Assembly (NCBI GenBank): GCA_904501845.1
Contig: CAJGCH010000054.1
Location: forward strand, 1 to 13,127
DNA: 13,127 nt
Direction of reading: 5' to 3'
Origin: an uncultured Bacillaceae bacterium
Lineage (GTDB): Bacteria; Bacillota; Bacilli; Bacillales; Pradoshiaceae
The position numbers and the translations under genes are program-made. The notes beneath the pieces were generated by a model that was given only the letters and a program-made list of their open reading frames with translations, did no database searches and was not told the DNA's origin. Positions 1 to 4,958 of the stretch are shown here, one piece after another; the first letter of the stretch is position 1; each line of letters begins with the position of its first letter.

Positions 1-410
1 AATCTGTTTTACCCGATGGTATTCCTGAATTTGTTCAAGAGAGCGATTTTGACAAAATCAATTGGGATAGAAAAGCGGTTGAATTTGACGACAATGGAAT
101 GATTGGAAATGAGAACAAATCAGGGGTTATTGGTGCAGATATGCCAAGCCTAGATGAACAAAAATGGATGTGGCATCTTTGGGGAATCGAAAATGCCGAG
201 GAATTAACCGTCGTGGGTTATCATAAGGACTCAGAAACTGTCCATCAAATGACAAAAGATCGTTGGACAATGGAACTTGGCGGACCAAATAATGGCGCTG
301 CTGCACATATTCCTTCGAGCGTGAAAATACCAAAGCCAGGGGAATGGGCGATTTTACTTTATGTTAACGAAAAATTATTCGATACTCTCGTTTATGATAT
401 TCACAAATAA
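1..410 (+). CDS. 3' part of a DUF4871-like protein (5' truncated)
   Basis: The reading frame is open from position 3 with no stop upstream, so the gene begins outside the window; an internal ATG at 99 is not a convincing start. About 135 residues are visible, ending in TAA at 408-410. The visible part has no membrane segment or cysteine. It carries a KWMWHLWG motif and ends in an alternating hydrophobic stretch (GEWAILLYVNEKLFDTLVYD), as expected for the last strands of an immunoglobulin-like beta sandwich. This pattern resembles Bacillus DUF4871 proteins, which are often exported lipoproteins, but the assignment is from memory of the motif and the signal peptide region is missing. Function unknown. 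It stands alone on the plus strand and is followed by a hairpin. Confidence 0.6.
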   Translation, partial: SVLPDGIPEFVQESDFDKINWDRKAVEFDDNGMIGNENKSGVIGADMPSLDEQKWMWHLWGIENAEELTVVGYHKDSETVHQMTKDRWTMELGGPNNGAAAHIPSSVKIPKPGEWAILLYVNEKLFDTLVYDIHK

Positions 411-447
411 TATCATCCTGTTAACAGTAGCAAGTCAAAAACAGCTT

Positions 448-476
448 AAAGGGAGCACTTAATCAGCGCTCCCTTT
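448..476. terminator. Bidirectional intrinsic terminator
   Basis: A perfect 9-bp stem, AAAGGGAGC (448-456) pairing with GCTCCCTTT (468-476), with an 11-nt loop. It lies between the convergent ends of the plus-strand gene ending at 410 and the minus-strand CBS gene ending at 502, so it can serve both. The T-rich run is better on the minus strand. Confidence 0.75.
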
Positions 477-501
477 CTCGTGAATCTCTTGCGATTAATC
501 A

Positions 502-918
502 TTAATGATCCTTCGATATATCCTCCAATGCCTCCCGGGCATCATCACTCGAACCGGATGCAACAGCCAGGTCTCCTAACGAGACGATTCCGACGAGCTT
601 GCCATTCTCAAGCACTGGCAGCCTCCGGATTTGGTGTTGGGCCATTAAGGCAGCCGCTTCCTCATCCGTTGTATCCGGATTGGCAGTTACCACATCTCCG
701 TGCATAACATCCGTAACTTTTGTTGAGCCAGGATGCTTTTCGGCTATGCCGTCTACGACAAGGTCTCGGTCTGTAATGACACCGAGCAATGTCCCTTCCT
801 CACATACTGGAATGATTCCGACATTATCGTTTTTCATCTTCACTGCCACTTCATATACATTATCAAGCGGTGATACGAAGTCTACATTTGTTGTCATGAT
901 ATCGCGTAAGTAAGGCAT
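502..918 (-). CDS. yhcV: CBS-domain pair protein, YhcV-like
   Basis: This 138-residue protein consists almost entirely of two CBS motifs forming one Bateman module. CBS1 is at about residues 3-62 (DIMTTNVDFVSP ... GVITDRDLVV) and CBS2 at about 68-125 (DVMHGDVVTANPDT ... LVGIVSLGDLA). Both contain the characteristic GhhThxDh/GIVSLGD adenine-nucleotide-binding turns. Stand-alone CBS pairs of this size bind adenosine ligands and regulate partner proteins; no catalytic domain is present. Length and sequence fit Bacillus subtilis YhcV. The start at 918 follows an A/G-rich stretch (AAAGGATGGGATG), not an ideal Shine-Dalgarno. It lies 82 nt downstream of relP in the same direction, with a possible sigma-B-type promoter between them. 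The ligand and partner cannot be read from the sequence. Confidence 0.9.
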   Translation of the reverse strand: MPYLRDIMTTNVDFVSPLDNVYEVAVKMKNDNVGIIPVCEEGTLLGVITDRDLVVDGIAEKHPGSTKVTDVMHGDVVTANPDTTDEEAAALMAQHQIRRLPVLENGKLVGIVSLGDLAVASGSSDDAREALEDISKDH

Positions 919-958
919 ACTCTTTCATCCCATCCTTTATTAGTCATGTGCCCCTATT

Positions 959-984
959 ATTCCCCTAATGGGTTCATTTGACAC
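959..984 (-). promoter_or_regulatory. Possible sigma-B-type promoter for the CBS gene
   Basis: On the minus strand GTGTCA (979-984) is followed after 14 nt by GGGAAT (959-964). Bacillus sigma-B promoters approximate GTTTAA, 12-15 nt, GGGTAT, so the matches are 4/6 and 5/6. Predicted initiation falls about 30 nt before the ATG at 918. This is only a weak consensus match. Confidence 0.3.
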
Positions 985-1000
985 ATCTAGAATGGATTCT

Positions 1001-1651
1001 TTAGCTTTTGGGAACTGTTTCTGCCTGGCTTTTCAAGAATTTCACTTCTTCATTGATGCTCTCCATCTTTTGATCAAGCTCGGCAATCATTTCAGCTGAT
1101 TGCTTAATTTCCTGCAGGATATGCTCCGGAACTCCCTTGTCGAACTTATAATAAATCTTATGCTCCAGGCTCGCCCAGAAATCCATAGCGACGGTTCGAA
1201 TCTGGATTTCCACCTTCATCCATCTCTTATGGTTGGAGAAGAAAACTGGGATTTCTGTAATGATATGCAGACTTCGATAGCCGTTCAGCTTCGGATTTTG
1301 GATATAATCCTTCACTTCAAGGATCCGGATATCATCTTGTTTCCTTAAAGCATCTACGATGGCATAAATGTCCTTTGTAAATGAGCAGGTAATCCGGATT
1401 CCTGCTATATCACGAATATTTGCCTCTACGTTCTCTTGAGTCATCTCAAGCCCTTTATAATTCATCTTCCTGATGATGCTCTTAGGGCTTTTCAAACGTG
1501 ATTTGATATGCTCAATCGGATTGTGGTTGTGAATCAATTCAAATTCTTCATTCAAGATTGTTAGTTTTGTGTTCATCTCATTTAAGGCAAATCGATAGCC
1601 GATGAGAAAATTTTTCCACTCGTTGATTTCCGCTGTTTCAAATCTATGCAT
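1001..1651 (-). CDS. relP: Small alarmone synthetase, (p)ppGpp synthetase RelP/YwaC (SasA)
   Basis: A 216-residue single-domain RelA/SpoT synthetase that transfers pyrophosphate from ATP to GDP or GTP to make (p)ppGpp. Synthetase motifs are visible: DIAGIR (81-86), NGYRSLH (123-129), EIQIRT (148-153) and WASLEHK (159-165). There is no HD hydrolase domain and no TGS or ACT region, so this is a small alarmone synthetase, not the bifunctional Rel. The N-terminus (WKNFLIGYRFALNEMNTK, then HNPIEHIKSR) matches B. subtilis YwaC much better than YjbM/RelQ. A helical tail follows the catalytic core. The ATG at 1651 is preceded by GAGGG at 9-nt spacing. An ECF-type promoter lies directly upstream, consistent with the known sigma-M/sigma-W control of ywaC under cell-wall stress. 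Confidence 0.93.
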   Translation of the reverse strand: MHRFETAEINEWKNFLIGYRFALNEMNTKLTILNEEFELIHNHNPIEHIKSRLKSPKSIIRKMNYKGLEMTQENVEANIRDIAGIRITCSFTKDIYAIVDALRKQDDIRILEVKDYIQNPKLNGYRSLHIITEIPVFFSNHKRWMKVEIQIRTVAMDFWASLEHKIYYKFDKGVPEHILQEIKQSAEMIAELDQKMESINEEVKFLKSQAETVPKS

Positions 1652-1691
1652 GTCAGGTGTACCCTCATTTCGAAAAAGTTACATTAATAAT

Positions 1692-1718
1692 TACGGATGA
1701 TTGCAATAAATTGTTTCA
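1692..1718 (-). promoter_or_regulatory. ECF-sigma-type promoter of relP
   Basis: On the minus strand TGAAAC (1713-1718) is followed by a 17-nt spacer and CGTA (1692-1695). TGAAAC with 16-17 nt to CGTA or CGTC is the consensus for Bacillus sigma-W and sigma-M. Predicted transcription starts about 30-35 nt before the relP ATG. This agrees with the known envelope-stress induction of B. subtilis ywaC. Confidence 0.75.
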
Positions 1719-1748
1719 CTTTTATTGAAATTAACTCTAGGAGTAAAT

Positions 1749-1777
1749 TTGTGTATCATTTTTACTAATAATATAAT
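1749..1777 (+). promoter_or_regulatory. Sigma-A promoter of the lipoprotein gene
   Basis: TTGTGT (1749-1754), exactly 17 nt, then TATAAT (1772-1777), in a very AT-rich stretch. Initiation near 1784 would give a leader of about 38 nt to the ATG at 1822, which has AGGAGG at about 1811-1816. It diverges from the relP promoter. Confidence 0.55.
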
Positions 1778-1821
1778 AAAACTGAACATTGATTATTTTA
1801 TAATAAGAAAAGGAGGAAAAG

Positions 1822-2358
1822 ATGAAGAAAATATTACCATTTGTATTATTGCTCACAATGCTCTTTGCATTGGCTGCATGCAGCGGTAACAAGGAAACCA
1901 GCGAAAAAGAAAAATCACAAAAGCCGCTAGACCTGACAGGCGAATGGGTTCAGGTTAATTCTAACTCAAAAGATGCTTGGCAGGAAGCCGCCATAAACGA
2001 TGATGTAATCGAAATCAATTGGATAAGCGATAATGGCGACACCAGATCTTTATACTGGTCAGGCACCTTCATTGCCCCAACCGAGGCTTCAAAAACCTAT
2101 ACATGGACGTCAAAAAATGACACCTCCAAGACTGAGAATGCTCTTTTAGCTTCAACTGCCGAAACAAAAGACTTCACTTATGAAGATGGAATTTTAAGCT
2201 ATGAGGCATCTGCCTTAAGTACTACAACTGTTATTAAGCTTGAAAAAAAAATCAGAATAAAGAAGACCGGGCAGTACAGCCCGGTCTTAAATTTCGTCCT
2301 TAGTTGCCCCTTACAACTGATATACCTACCTATCATTCATATTGAATTCTTAACATAG
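1822..2358 (+). CDS. Small lipoprotein; frame probably shifted at an A9 tract
   Basis: The N-terminus has a lysine-rich start, a hydrophobic core and a lipobox LAAC with Cys20 as the lipidation site, so the mature protein should be anchored on the outer face of the membrane. Residues about 37-143 form one compact domain rich in W, T and Y (LTGEWVQVNSNS ... NGDTRSLYWSGTF ... YTWTSKNDTSKTE ... STTTVIKLEKK), resembling small exported lipoproteins of unknown function in Firmicutes. From residue 144 on the frame is implausible: it runs through a perfect terminator hairpin (2263-2288) and ends in unrelated hydrophobic sequence. If the nine As at 2243-2251 were eight, the protein would end KLEKKSE at a TAA at 2258-2260, immediately before the hairpin, giving 145 residues. 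The real end is therefore probably near 2260. RBS AGGAGG precedes the ATG. Confidence 0.8.
   Translation: MKKILPFVLLLTMLFALAACSGNKETSEKEKSQKPLDLTGEWVQVNSNSKDAWQEAAINDDVIEINWISDNGDTRSLYWSGTFIAPTEASKTYTWTSKNDTSKTENALLASTAETKDFTYEDGILSYEASALSTTTVIKLEKKIRIKKTGQYSPVLNFVLSCPLQLIYLPIIHIEFLT
2263..2288. terminator. Intrinsic terminator of the lipoprotein gene
   Basis: A perfect 10-bp stem, AAGACCGGGC (2263-2272) and GCCCGGTCTT (2279-2288), with a 6-nt loop. On the minus strand it is followed by the T9 complement of the A tract, so it can also stop transcription of the small genes coming from the right. Confidence 0.8.
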
Positions 2359-2372
2359 CTTAAAGAGGTCAC

Positions 2373-2572
2373 TCATCCTTTTTGTTCCTTATCTGATTTC
2401 TTCTGTGCCTGCCATGTATGGATAATATTTGGCACACCAACCATCATGGCCGCCATGAAACTCCACATCAAATAACGCCATTCACCTTTATAGATATAAT
2501 CGTGAAAATCATCAGCTGTCCAACAAGCGCAAACCAGGATGCAATCCAGGCAAATTTCAGGTTTTCTTTCAC
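2373..2572 (-). pseudogene. Small membrane protein gene with an apparent one-base deletion
   Basis: A GTG at 2570-2572 has an excellent RBS, GGGAGGT at 2579-2585 with 6-nt spacing, only 20 nt after the upstream gene's stop. The frame begins MKENLKFAWIASWFALVGQ and then, as sequenced, runs to an early stop at about 2468. The adjacent frame continues plausibly as DDFHDYIYKGEWRYLMW, SFMAAMMVGVPNIIHTWQ and a hydrophilic lysine-rich tail, ending TGA at 2373-2375. The span is 200 nt, exactly one base short of 67 codons, so adding one base near 2515 restores a 66-residue protein with two hydrophobic segments (about 6-18 and 34-51). I do not recognise the family. It may be a true lesion or a sequencing error. 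Confidence 0.6.
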
Positions 2573-2591
2573 AAATTTACCTCCCATTTGT

Positions 2592-3042
2592 TCATTTAAC
2601 CTCAATGACAAATGCATAGACAGCATCTCCGTTATTCCAATTAGCAGACACACTATATACATAGGTCCCTTTATCTTTCGGCAGCTCAAACATATTTCCC
2701 TTTAACGGAACCTGAATATCTTTTTCATCATTTAGCCATCTGCTCAGAATAAATGGAATCCTTTAATGGTTGCTCATTGAAATCGATGGTAACCTCGGCT
2801 CCCGGGTCCGCTGAAAGCGGTTTTTGATTTTCAAATGATATTATTGCCGGCGCAGATAATGAATCTTCACAAATATTCTTCACTAGCGAGCTCCAGCAAT
2901 ACGTACCTCGAATGGCTGGCACTTCTTTTTCACCGATGGCAACGGCAGGTTCTGGCGGTCCTGCTGCGTATTCCTTCCCGAGTAAATATCCTCCGAAACC
3001 AATCAGAATGGCAACAACAACCGTGACGATGCTTTTTTTCAT
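2592..3042 (-). pseudogene. Membrane-anchored GTYCW-motif protein gene with an apparent one-base insertion
   Basis: The ATG at 3042 has RBS GGGGGAG just upstream. The N-terminus (MKKSIVTVVVAILIGFGGYLLG) is a signal anchor or uncleaved signal, followed by an extracellular region with RGTYCW (about 46-51), a second Cys in KNICED and a PGAEVTIDF stretch. In its own frame the protein stops at 2728 after SEQMAK. The +1 frame continues without interruption as SRWLNDEKDIQVPLKGN, FELPKDKGTYVYSVSANW and finally YAFVIEVK, ending TGA at 2592-2594. The full span is 451 nt, that is 150 codons plus one base. Proteins with GTYCW near the N-terminus and a KGTYxYxVxAxW ... YAFVIEV end occur in Bacillus as uncharacterised surface proteins, so the two parts clearly belong together. 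Confidence 0.7.
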
Positions 3043-3071
3043 TTTTCTCTCCCCCTTTTTCTATAGATACG

Positions 3072-3102
3072 AAAAAAAGAGACCTAATCAGTCAGGTCTC
3101 TT
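3072..3102 (-). terminator. Intrinsic terminator after ydjO
   Basis: Minus-strand hairpin with 9-bp arms (3077-3085 and 3094-3102, AAGAGACCT/AGGTCTCTT) and an 8-nt loop, followed on the minus strand by seven Ts (3072-3078). It ends the ydjO transcript just before the next minus-strand gene. Confidence 0.85.
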
Positions 3103-3129
3103 GTTGTCTAATATGAAAGCTGTTCCGGC

Positions 3130-3327
3130 TTAATCGATCCGTCTTGGATTATTAATCGCTTGAAGCATTTTAGTTCCTTCCGTCATATCGCTTGAGCATA
3201 AAGGACAGGAAGGGGTTTCTGTACTTTTGAAATTGTCTCGAACCCAGGCATTGCAATCATCAGCTGTACACTCCCACACTTTTGTTTCCTCAGGGATTAC
3301 TTCCTCAACATTTTTTCGATTGTACAT
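3130..3327 (-). CDS. ydjO: Cold-inducible protein YdjO family
   Basis: A 65-residue soluble protein with four cysteines arranged C-x4-C ... C-x2-C (WECTADDCNAW and PSCPLCSSDM), a small zinc-ribbon-like arrangement. The C-terminal M-x-x-G-T-x-M-L segment also fits the YdjO family, which is named from cold induction in B. subtilis; its molecular role is unknown. I place the start at the ATG at 3327 because AAAGGTG lies about 8 nt upstream of it. An in-frame GTG at 3336 would add three residues (MPG) but overlaps that RBS. It follows the cold-shock protein gene in the same direction, separated by a terminator, so shared cold regulation is plausible but only inferred from position and family name. 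Confidence 0.85.
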   Translation of the reverse strand: MYNRKNVEEVIPEETKVWECTADDCNAWVRDNFKSTETPSCPLCSSDMTEGTKMLQAINNPRRID

Positions 3328-3365
3328 TCCCGGCACACCTTTCGTATTAAGTCATTTATGTAACA

Positions 3366-3395
3366 AAAGGCTATCCGTTTCAATGGATAGCCTTT
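3366..3395. terminator. Terminator downstream of the cold-shock gene
   Basis: A perfect 11-bp stem, AAAGGCTATCC (3366-3376) and GGATAGCCTTT (3385-3395), with an 8-nt loop. On the minus strand it directly follows the csp stop codon and has a short T run, so ydjO expression needs readthrough or its own promoter. Confidence 0.8.
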
Positions 3396-3406
3396 ATAAA
3401 CAAATC

Positions 3407-3607
3407 TTAAAGTTTAATTACGTTTTCAGCTTGAGGACCGCGAGCGCCTTCAGTTACGTCGAATTGTACGCTTTGTCCTTCTTCTAGAGTTTTGAATCCT
3501 TCGCCTTGGATAGCGGAGAAGTGAACGAATACGTCGTTTTCGCCTTCAACTTCGATGAATCCAAAACCTTTTTCTGCATTAAACCATTTTACTTTACCAG
3601 TTTTCAT
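3407..3607 (-). CDS. cspD: Major cold-shock protein (CspB/CspD type)
   Basis: A 66-residue single cold-shock domain, the full length of the family. It binds single-stranded RNA and DNA through RNP1 (KGFGFIEV, residues 13-20) and RNP2 (VFVHF, about 26-30), acting as an RNA chaperone during cold and growth transitions. The KVKWFNAEKGFGFIEVEG start and the GFKTLEEGQSVQF and RGPQAENVIKL segments match Bacillus CspB and CspD closely; the terminal VIKL is closer to CspD, but paralogue identity cannot be settled from one sequence. RBS GGAGGT (3614-3619) lies 6 nt before the ATG. A consensus sigma-A promoter about 130 nt upstream gives the long 5' leader typical of csp mRNAs. Confidence 0.95.
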   Translation of the reverse strand: MKTGKVKWFNAEKGFGFIEVEGENDVFVHFSAIQGEGFKTLEEGQSVQFDVTEGARGPQAENVIKL

Positions 3608-3736
3608 TTTGTTACCTCCAAAAATGTGTTAATAAACAAAATTCACCTATTATAAAATGTACCGCAATGTAAAAAGGTAACACTTTATAATAAGTGAACA
3701 ATCAATTTACGGGTAATTTTATATAGATAAATAATA
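3608..3736 (-). promoter_or_regulatory. Long 5' leader of csp mRNA
   Basis: The AT-rich stretch between the inferred transcription start and the csp ATG contains no ORF. It includes a small inverted repeat (CACTT ... AAGTG around 3681-3696) and the GGAGGT RBS at its end. Leaders of over 100 nt that refold in the cold are known for csp genes. Structure switching here is inferred, not shown. A second TATAAT-like hexamer at 3649-3654 might be an internal start. Confidence 0.45.
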
Positions 3737-3742
3737 TAGACT

Positions 3743-3771
3743 ATTTTAACAACCAACCTGCGAAATGTCAA
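3743..3771 (-). promoter_or_regulatory. Sigma-A promoter of csp
   Basis: On the minus strand TTGACA (3766-3771), 17-nt spacer, TAAAAT (3743-3748). The -35 box is perfect and the -10 is 5/6. Initiation near 3736 gives an untranslated leader of about 128 nt before the csp ATG. An imperfect inverted repeat (GCGAA ... TTCGC, 3760-3780) overlaps the -35 box. Confidence 0.8.
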
Positions 3772-3815
3772 TATGTTCGCTATCCACAATTATTTATATG
3801 CCATTGCTGCCAATC

Positions 3816-4379
3816 TTATTCATCTTTTTTCAGAATTTGGTTCTTACTCTCATTCAACTTCCTGAAATAGCCGATTCTCTCTTCCCTGCTGAAGCCTGCA
3901 TTTAAACCGCTTGTGGATGGAGCCACAAAAACACGGCAGCCTATCCAATCTTCTGTCGTATAGAAGTAACCTTCCTGCAAGCCGGGCGTCACTTTTTCCT
4001 TATGGACTTGAAAGGCATGCCGAAAAGCCGTAATGCCGATGAAGCAAAGAATCTTCGGACGGTATTTCTTAATGGTTTCTTCAAGACGCACAGCCCCTTC
4101 CAGCATATCCTGCTTCGTCAGCTTAGATGCCGTTCTTGTCGGCTTCGCCACAATATCGGTTATGCCATACCGGTAATCCAGCAGCTTCGGTGTTTCATCC
4201 GGACGAAACTGATAGGGAGTCAAGCCTCCTAAATGGAGCGCCTTCCAAAACAGATTGCCAGGATTGGCGAAGTAATGACCGGCCAGTGCCGAAACTCTTC
4301 CCGGATTGATTCCGCAAAACAAGATATCTAAATCATAGTCAAGATAGACCGGCAGTCTTAATTGTTCAAAATCCTCCAT
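3816..4379 (-). CDS. mug: Mismatch-specific (G:T/U) DNA glycosylase, Mug
   Basis: A 187-residue protein of the uracil-DNA glycosylase superfamily, Mug/TDG branch, which excises uracil or thymine opposite guanine to start base-excision repair. Motif 1 is GINPG (residues 23-27), with Asn25 in place of the Asp used by family 1 enzymes. Motif 2 is PSTSGLNAG (154-162), matching the NPSGL loop of E. coli Mug. Other conserved features are the N-P-x-N-x-FWK segment (39-46) and LLDYRYGITDIV (66-77). The length is slightly above E. coli Mug because of a short charged C-terminal tail. The ATG at 4379 has RBS GGGAGGG at 9-nt spacing. It appears to be monocistronic; no convincing promoter or terminator was identified. 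Confidence 0.93.
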   Translation of the reverse strand: MEDFEQLRLPVYLDYDLDILFCGINPGRVSALAGHYFANPGNLFWKALHLGGLTPYQFRPDETPKLLDYRYGITDIVAKPTRTASKLTKQDMLEGAVRLEETIKKYRPKILCFIGITAFRHAFQVHKEKVTPGLQEGYFYTTEDWIGCRVFVAPSTSGLNAGFSREERIGYFRKLNESKNQILKKDE

Positions 4380-4911
4380 TTACCTAGGCCCTCCCTAAAA
4401 TATATAGATTATGCAGTTACTTTATCATATTCTTTTAGCAAATGCTGTTTGAGCAGTTTAAGGGTTAGACGTTGATAGCAAGTTGAGTAAGAATAGAATA
4501 AAGAGGCTGGGAATAGCTTATAAATGGTCCTGAAAGACGAACTTAAGAGACTTTGTTACTTATCAATGAGTTACGTTAGAAGAACAAGTTCGTTCCATTG
4601 CGCTACAGCCACTCGCTTTCCGCGGGGAGGAAGCAGAGCCTCCTCGGCTACGCCTGCGGGGTCTCAGCCTTTCCTCTATTTCCCGCAGGAGTCGAGTAGC
4701 CTCCACTCCATTCCACTGGTTATTCATAATGATATACAGAATGAACAAATCTATTGAAAACATCTAAAAAATCTAACCTATTAGACGAAATATAAGTAAC
4801 GGCCTCTGCTTTAGTTTTGGTTGAAGCTTGTAACCTTGTGATTAGCGGAAGTATTCTTGAATACCAGAGCGGTCTCTTTTTGCCCATTAGCAATAATGTT
4901 GGAGAAAAAGA
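4380..4911. other. Gene-poor intergenic region with remnants
   Basis: About 530 nt lie between mug and the terminator at 4912. The only open frames have no RBS or family resemblance. The stretch AAGAGGCTGGGAA near 4500 resembles the start of a dispersed element common in Firmicutes intergenic regions, and it is followed by the structured GC-rich repeat at 4590-4720. Positions 4730-4910 are AT-rich, and I see nothing definite in them. Confidence 0.5.
4590..4720. repeat. GC-rich structured dispersed repeat (Bacillaceae intergenic type)
   Basis: A GC-rich island in AT-rich surroundings, with nested inverted repeats. The outer arms are GCCACTCG (4608-4615) and CGAGTAGC (4693-4700), inside which are GGAGG/CCTCC (4626-4630, 4639-4643) and a perfect CCTGCGGG/CCCGCAGG pair (4653-4660, 4682-4689). 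Together they can fold as a three-way junction. The phrases CTTTCCGCGGGG, CCTCCTCGGC, CTGCGGGGTCTCA and CCCGCAGGAGTCG recur, as I remember them, in many Bacillaceae intergenic regions. Copy number in this genome cannot be seen from one window. Confidence 0.6.
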
Positions 4912-4949
4912 AAAAATGCCCATGTTTTATGAATAAACAGGGCATTTTT
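4912..4949. terminator. Terminator after the SEC-C gene
   Basis: Arms AAAAATGCCC (4912-4921) and GGGCATTTTT (4940-4949), extended by TGTTT (4923-4927) and AAACA (4935-4939) with one bulged A. On the minus strand it sits just after the SEC-C stop codon and ends in a T run. Confidence 0.85.
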
Positions 4950-4958
4950 AGATTCAAT

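Noticed and set aside
2468..2689. 73-residue minus-strand frame taken as a gene
   Set aside because: Its start lies inside the 3' end of the upstream frameshifted gene. The better start is the GTG at 2572 with a strong RBS, and the true continuation is in another frame.
3130..3336. GTG at 3336 as the ydjO start
   Set aside because: It nearly overlaps the only RBS (AAAGGTG). The ATG at 3327 has correct spacing.
3760..3780. Inverted repeat GCGAA ... TTCGC as a LexA (SOS) box
   Set aside because: The Bacillus SOS box is CGAAC-N4-GTTCG. Only one half is close here and the spacing is wrong.
4524..4763. Two overlapping open frames, one per strand, across the GC-rich repeat
   Set aside because: Both arise from the GC-rich structured element, have low-complexity Arg/Ser-rich products, lack an RBS and look like no protein family.
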